64,000 bases of DNA from SYOC01 sp964441775. GTDB taxonomy: Bacteria; Desulfobacterota; Binatia; Bin18. Below the pieces are notes generated by a model. That model saw only the letters and a list, made by a program, of their open reading frames with translations. It did not search any database and was not told the origin of the DNA. Shown one piece after another: positions 60,887-64,000 of the stretch. Within the stretch, counting starts at the first letter, position 1. Each line of letters opens with the position of its first letter. The stretch lies in NCBI GenBank assembly GCA_964441775.1, contig CAYTVL010000004.1:1-64000 (forward strand), written 5' to 3'. A program made the position numbers and the translations under genes.

Positions 60887-61618
60887 ATGGACCTGACTGA
60901 CAAAGTTGCCCTCGTCACCGGTGGCGCGAAGCGCGTTGGGAAAGCCATCGCTTGCGCCCTCGCGGCGTGCGGCTGCAAAATGGTCGTGCATTACCACACC
61001 TCTCGCCCTGAGGCAGAAGAGACCGTACAACTGCTCCAAGCTGCCGGCCATGAAGCGATTATGCTCCAAGCAGATATTACGCAGGAGGACGAAGTAGACC
61101 ACATGGTGACAGCGGCTTTGAACCATTTTGGTCGTATCGACATTCTTGTGAACAATGCCGCAGTGTTTTTCCGCACTCCGATTGATACCCTGACAATCGA
61201 GGAGTGGGAGCGGACGCTTGAAGTGAACCTTACCGGCGCGTTTCTGTGCGCACAAAAAATCGGCCTCTTGATGCGCACCCAAGGCTGGGGCCACATCATT
61301 AATATCGCCGATGTCGCCGGTCAGCGACCGTGGGTGGACTACATCCCCTACTCCGTTTCCAAAGCCTGCGTGATCACGTTCACGCAAGGACTCGCGATGG
61401 AACTAGCCCCGGAAGTCATGGTCAACGCGATTGTTCCAGGTCCGGTGTTGTTTCAAGATGATACTCCCGAAGCTGTGCGACAACGCGAGATCGATAAAAC
61501 CTTGGCGAAACGCCCAGGTTCTCCGGAGGAGGTTGCGGAAGTTGTTGCTTTTGTCGCCGCCTCCGATTACAGCACCGGATCCCTATTCCACGTTGACGGC
61601 GGACGGTCGCTCACGTAA
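60887..61618 (+). CDS. SDR oxidoreductase, pteridine-reductase-like
   Basis: 243 residues. The cofactor phrase TGGAKRVGKAIACALAACGC has the TGxxKRxG form of pteridine reductases/FolM. NNAAVFFRTPIDTLTIEEWE, catalytic YSVSKACVITFTQGLAMELA, NAIVPGPVLFQDD and FHVDGGRSLT follow. It resembles the SDR at 27005-27760 more than the neighbour at 60134. Reduction of a dihydropterin is possible but not shown. Fifteen bases after the preceding SDR. Confidence 0.9.
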   Translation: MDLTDKVALVTGGAKRVGKAIACALAACGCKMVVHYHTSRPEAEETVQLLQAAGHEAIMLQADITQEDEVDHMVTAALNHFGRIDILVNNAAVFFRTPIDTLTIEEWERTLEVNLTGAFLCAQKIGLLMRTQGWGHIINIADVAGQRPWVDYIPYSVSKACVITFTQGLAMELAPEVMVNAIVPGPVLFQDDTPEAVRQREIDKTLAKRPGSPEEVAEVVAFVAASDYSTGSLFHVDGGRSLT

Positions 61619-61632
61619 CAGGTCAGTTCCTT

Positions 61633-62229
61633 GTGCGCATCGATCCGACTGATTTTTCCACTCCACCGCCGATCTGGAGGGAGATTTTTGGCAACTCCAA
61701 TCCCGTTGAGGTCGAGATCGGCTTCGGCAAAGGGGCTTTTCTTCTAGCCCTCGCCCGCAATCACCCGGAACGAAATTTTTTTGCTGTCGAGTTCGCCAAA
61801 CACTGGGCGTTTCGACTTTCCGCCCTCATTGAGCGTGATGGTCCCTCGAACATTATTGCAGTCCACGCTGATTTTACTTGCCTGGTTGAAACGATGATCT
61901 GGCCAGAGTCGGTCTCTGCCTATCACCTCTATTTCCCGGACCCGTGGTGGAAACGCCGGCATCACCGGCGACGACTGTTTCAGATAGGCTTCGTCACGGC
62001 GCTCGCTCGCACGCTGACGCTGAGCGGAAAGATTTTTCTGGCCTCGGATGTACCAGACTACTTTGAGCAGATCGTGCAGCAATTTACCGCACTCCCCGAG
62101 CTACGACAGTTTCCCTGGCAGCGAGACCAGATCACGAGAAAAGGGAAACTCATCACCACAGATTTCGAGCATAAATATCGGAAGGAAGGAAGAGCGATTT
62201 TCTACGCAGGGTTTGAGAAGGGAAGATAG
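61633..62229 (+). CDS. trmB: tRNA (guanine-N7)-methyltransferase
   Basis: Forms m7G46 in tRNA. 198 residues from GTG 61633. SAM motif VEVEIGFGKGAFLLALARNH, then ERNFFAVEFAKHWAFRLSAL, catalytic HLYFPDPWWKRRHHRRRL, and GKIFLASDVPDYFEQIV with the end TDFEHKYRKEGRAIFYAGF. Slightly short, compatible with a minimal member. Fourteen bases after the SDR. Confidence 0.95.
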   Translation: MRIDPTDFSTPPPIWREIFGNSNPVEVEIGFGKGAFLLALARNHPERNFFAVEFAKHWAFRLSALIERDGPSNIIAVHADFTCLVETMIWPESVSAYHLYFPDPWWKRRHHRRRLFQIGFVTALARTLTLSGKIFLASDVPDYFEQIVQQFTALPELRQFPWQRDQITRKGKLITTDFEHKYRKEGRAIFYAGFEKGR

Positions 62230-62329
62230 CACTCGGTGTGCAAATGCACCCTACTGGAATCGCGTGTCTCTGTCGCACCTTTCGCGGGCGTTCCGCCTGC
62301 GTCCCAGACGCACCCAAATGACAAAATCC

Positions 62330-64000
62330 TTACTCGACCAAACGTTTTACTTGCTCAACAATACAGCGAGCACTGATGCCATAGGCGTCCAGTAATTCTT
62401 CTGGTTTGCCAGAGCGCGGCACGCTAGTCACCGCCATTTTGTGTATTCGCACCCCGCTCGCCGCGACCGCGTTTAAGACCGCATCGCCAAGCCCACCGTC
62501 ATAGTAGTGATCTTCCACTACCAGAATCTGGTTATTCGTTTGCGCTGCAGCCTGCAGGAGGCCTTGAGTGTCAATCGGCTTGACCGAGTAGAGATCAATC
62601 ACTCGCACCGCCACGCCAGACGCCTTCAGCGTTTCATACGCTTGCAACGCCTCGTGCACCGTCACTCCCGCCGCCACAATAGTCAGGCGATCTTTCTCAC
62701 TAGCCCGGAGGGTTTTACTCCCGCCAAGCGAGAATTCTTCACTATTCCCGTACAGCACGGGCATCGCAGGCCGTGAGGTGCGCATGTACGTGGCGCCTTT
62801 GAGCGTGGAGGCCAGAGCGGTCAAACGTTCAGCCGCCACGGCATCGCTCGGATACAACACGGTCGAATTCGGAATCGCACGCATCATCGCCAAGTCTTCC
62901 AGCCCCATCTGTGAAGGACCATCTTCACCAATCGAGACGCCGCAATGCGATCCCGCGTATTTGATAGACACGCCAGAAATCGCCGCCATGCGAATATGAT
63001 CAAATGCCCGAGTCAAAAACGCGGCAAAAGTAGATACGAACGGGGTCTTGCCACAGGCGGCTAGACCCACAGCCGCCCCGACCATGTTTTGCTCGGCGAT
63101 GAAACACTCGAAGTAGCGTTCGCCGTGAGCCTTCATGAATGTTTCGGCGAAGGTCGAATTTTTGGTATCGCCATCGAGGACTACTACGCGAGAATCAATC
63201 CCACCAAGTTTTGCCAGCGCCGTCCCATACGCGAAACGAGTGGCGACTTTGTCACCTAGTTGATAGGTCGGCGACGGAAAAGCGCCAGGCGTGGCCCCGG
63301 CGGCGGCGACGCTTGCGGAAGGATGAGCGACCGGAAATGGCCCTGCCTTGCCGTTCGACGACACTTCTCGCAAGGCGTTTTCCAACTCGTCACCTTTTTT
63401 TAGTGGTTTCCCATGCCAGCCTTCACGATCTTCAAGAAAAGAAACGCCTTTGCCTTTGACCGTACGCGCGACAATCATCGAGGGGTGCTTTTTGGCTTGT
63501 CGCGCCGTATCCAAGGCCGAGACAACTTCTCCGAGGTTGTGGCCGTCTACGGTGTAAACATCCCAACCAAAGGCCGCAAACCGCTTGGCGTAGACCTCGA
63601 CATCATGGTTGTACATCGTGCGTTGGCTCTGCCCTAACCCATTCACATCGACAATGGCGATCAGATTATCCAACTGATAATACGACGCAAACGCGGCGGC
63701 TTCCCAGATGCTGCCTTCGGCCATTTCGCCATCGCCTAACAAGACGTAGACACGGTAGTCGGCTTTCTCCAACCGTTTGCCATTGAGCGCCATGCCGACG
63801 CCCACAGAAAGCCCTTGCCCGAGCGAACCAGTGGCGGCGCCAACCCACGGAATTCGTGGCGTGGGATGACCTTCCAAATCACTGGACATTTTGCGGAGCG
63901 ACAGCAACTCATCGACCGGCAACGCCCCAGCCTCGCCAAGCGCCGCGTAGAGCACTGGCGCGGCATGTCCCTTAGATAAGACAAAACGGTCATTATTCGG
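62330..64000 (-). CDS. tkt: Transketolase, 5' end beyond the window
   Basis: Thiamine-diphosphate enzyme of the pentose-phosphate pathway. The visible part starts inside the gene (NNDRFVLSKGHAAPVLYAAL at the window edge) and reads 556 codons to the stop at 62330, so about 60 N-terminal residues are missing. Seen: LGQGLSVGVGMALNGKRLEK, LLGDGEMAEGSIWEAAAFAS (ThDP motif GDG...N), a central linker rich in Ala/Pro, RYFECFIAEQNMVGAAVGLA, and GVSIGEDGPSQMGLEDLAMM. Both halves are fused in one chain. The end 62230-62329 upstream of trmB's stop is gene-free. Confidence 0.95.
   Translation of the reverse strand, partial: PNNDRFVLSKGHAAPVLYAALGEAGALPVDELLSLRKMSSDLEGHPTPRIPWVGAATGSLGQGLSVGVGMALNGKRLEKADYRVYVLLGDGEMAEGSIWEAAAFASYYQLDNLIAIVDVNGLGQSQRTMYNHDVEVYAKRFAAFGWDVYTVDGHNLGEVVSALDTARQAKKHPSMIVARTVKGKGVSFLEDREGWHGKPLKKGDELENALREVSSNGKAGPFPVAHPSASVAAAGATPGAFPSPTYQLGDKVATRFAYGTALAKLGGIDSRVVVLDGDTKNSTFAETFMKAHGERYFECFIAEQNMVGAAVGLAACGKTPFVSTFAAFLTRAFDHIRMAAISGVSIKYAGSHCGVSIGEDGPSQMGLEDLAMMRAIPNSTVLYPSDAVAAERLTALASTLKGATYMRTSRPAMPVLYGNSEEFSLGGSKTLRASEKDRLTIVAAGVTVHEALQAYETLKASGVAVRVIDLYSVKPIDTQGLLQAAAQTNNQILVVEDHYYDGGLGDAVLNAVAASGVRIHKMAVTSVPRSGKPEELLDAYGISARCIVEQVKRLVE

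Noticed and set aside
62299..62313. Terminator TGCGTC-CCA-GACGCA beyond trmB/transketolase
   Set aside because: The six-pair stem is short and lacks a T tract on either side, so it is too weak to call.
1..64000. CRISPR arrays, rRNA genes, intact prophage, restriction or toxin-antitoxin systems
   Set aside because: I saw no regularly spaced direct repeats, no 16S/23S segments and no recognisable Cas, phage structural, restriction or toxin-antitoxin proteins.

Overview
The window is 64 kb of bacterial chromosome with moderate GC and dense genes in short operons. It contains the linked secA-argJ pair, a gatC-gatA-gatB operon (so Gln- and/or Asn-tRNA is made by transamidation), serS, a DUF4416 protein, a type-4 uracil-DNA glycosylase, lipoprotein-type exporters and many catabolic enzymes (flavin monooxygenase, acyl-CoA dehydrogenase, crotonase, SDRs, ACMSD-type amidohydrolases). 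This suggests an uncultured, Gram-negative, aerobic heterotroph of deltaproteobacterial grade (Desulfobacterota, Binatota or Tectomicrobia-like). That placement is inference from gene content only.

Layout. 0-2 kb: a decayed transposase fragment, then a SET-domain protein and a two-helix membrane protein. 2-6.7 kb: luciferase-like monooxygenase, alpha/beta hydrolase, a secreted protein, a periplasmic cupredoxin and diheme cytochrome c pair, and an L,D-transpeptidase lipoprotein. 6.7-14 kb: murI, an unusually long secA, argJ and a nucleotide-sugar dehydrogenase. 14-19.2 kb (minus strand): gatCAB, acyl-CoA dehydrogenase, PilZ protein. 19.4-21.8 kb: yraN, serS and a secreted cupredoxin-like protein. 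21.8-22.3 kb: a perfect 32-nt palindrome and a wrecked IS200/IS605 transposase. 22.4-26 kb (minus): TPR protein, bifunctional nuclease family protein, VWA protein and MoxR ATPase. 26-31.4 kb: NRDE protein, then a minus-strand operon of response regulator, tandem DUF1571 exported protein, histidine kinase and pteridine-reductase-like SDR. 31.4-39 kb: an A-rich intergenic region, a winged-helix-like protein, then a tightly coupled operon of a tandem 6-pyruvoyltetrahydropterin synthase, an SDR and a complete BMP-type (nucleoside-class) ABC importer.

39-51.6 kb is the accessory part. It starts at a tRNA-Ser(UGA) beside a dead tyrosine-recombinase pseudogene and holds several gene fossils (alcohol dehydrogenase, luciferase-like monooxygenase, metallo-beta-lactamase-fold hydrolase). 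Between them lies an intact plus-strand catabolic series: two ACMSD-type amidohydrolases, a cupin-like protein, a ureidoglycolate-lyase-like protein, an SMP-30 lactonase-like protein and an MDR-type reductase. 51.6-64 kb returns to core genes: queA, SPFH protein, NfeD protease, uracil-DNA glycosylase and polyprenyl synthase (minus strand), coaBC and DUF4416 (plus), thioesterase and crotonase (minus), two SDRs and trmB (plus), and a transketolase cut by the window edge.

The strongest candidates for something undescribed are: SecA carrying a roughly 290-residue Tyr/Glu/Ala heptad insertion in its second nucleotide-binding domain; the coupled tandem-PTPS, SDR and BMP-importer operon; and the two-component operon built around an exported tandem-DUF1571 protein.
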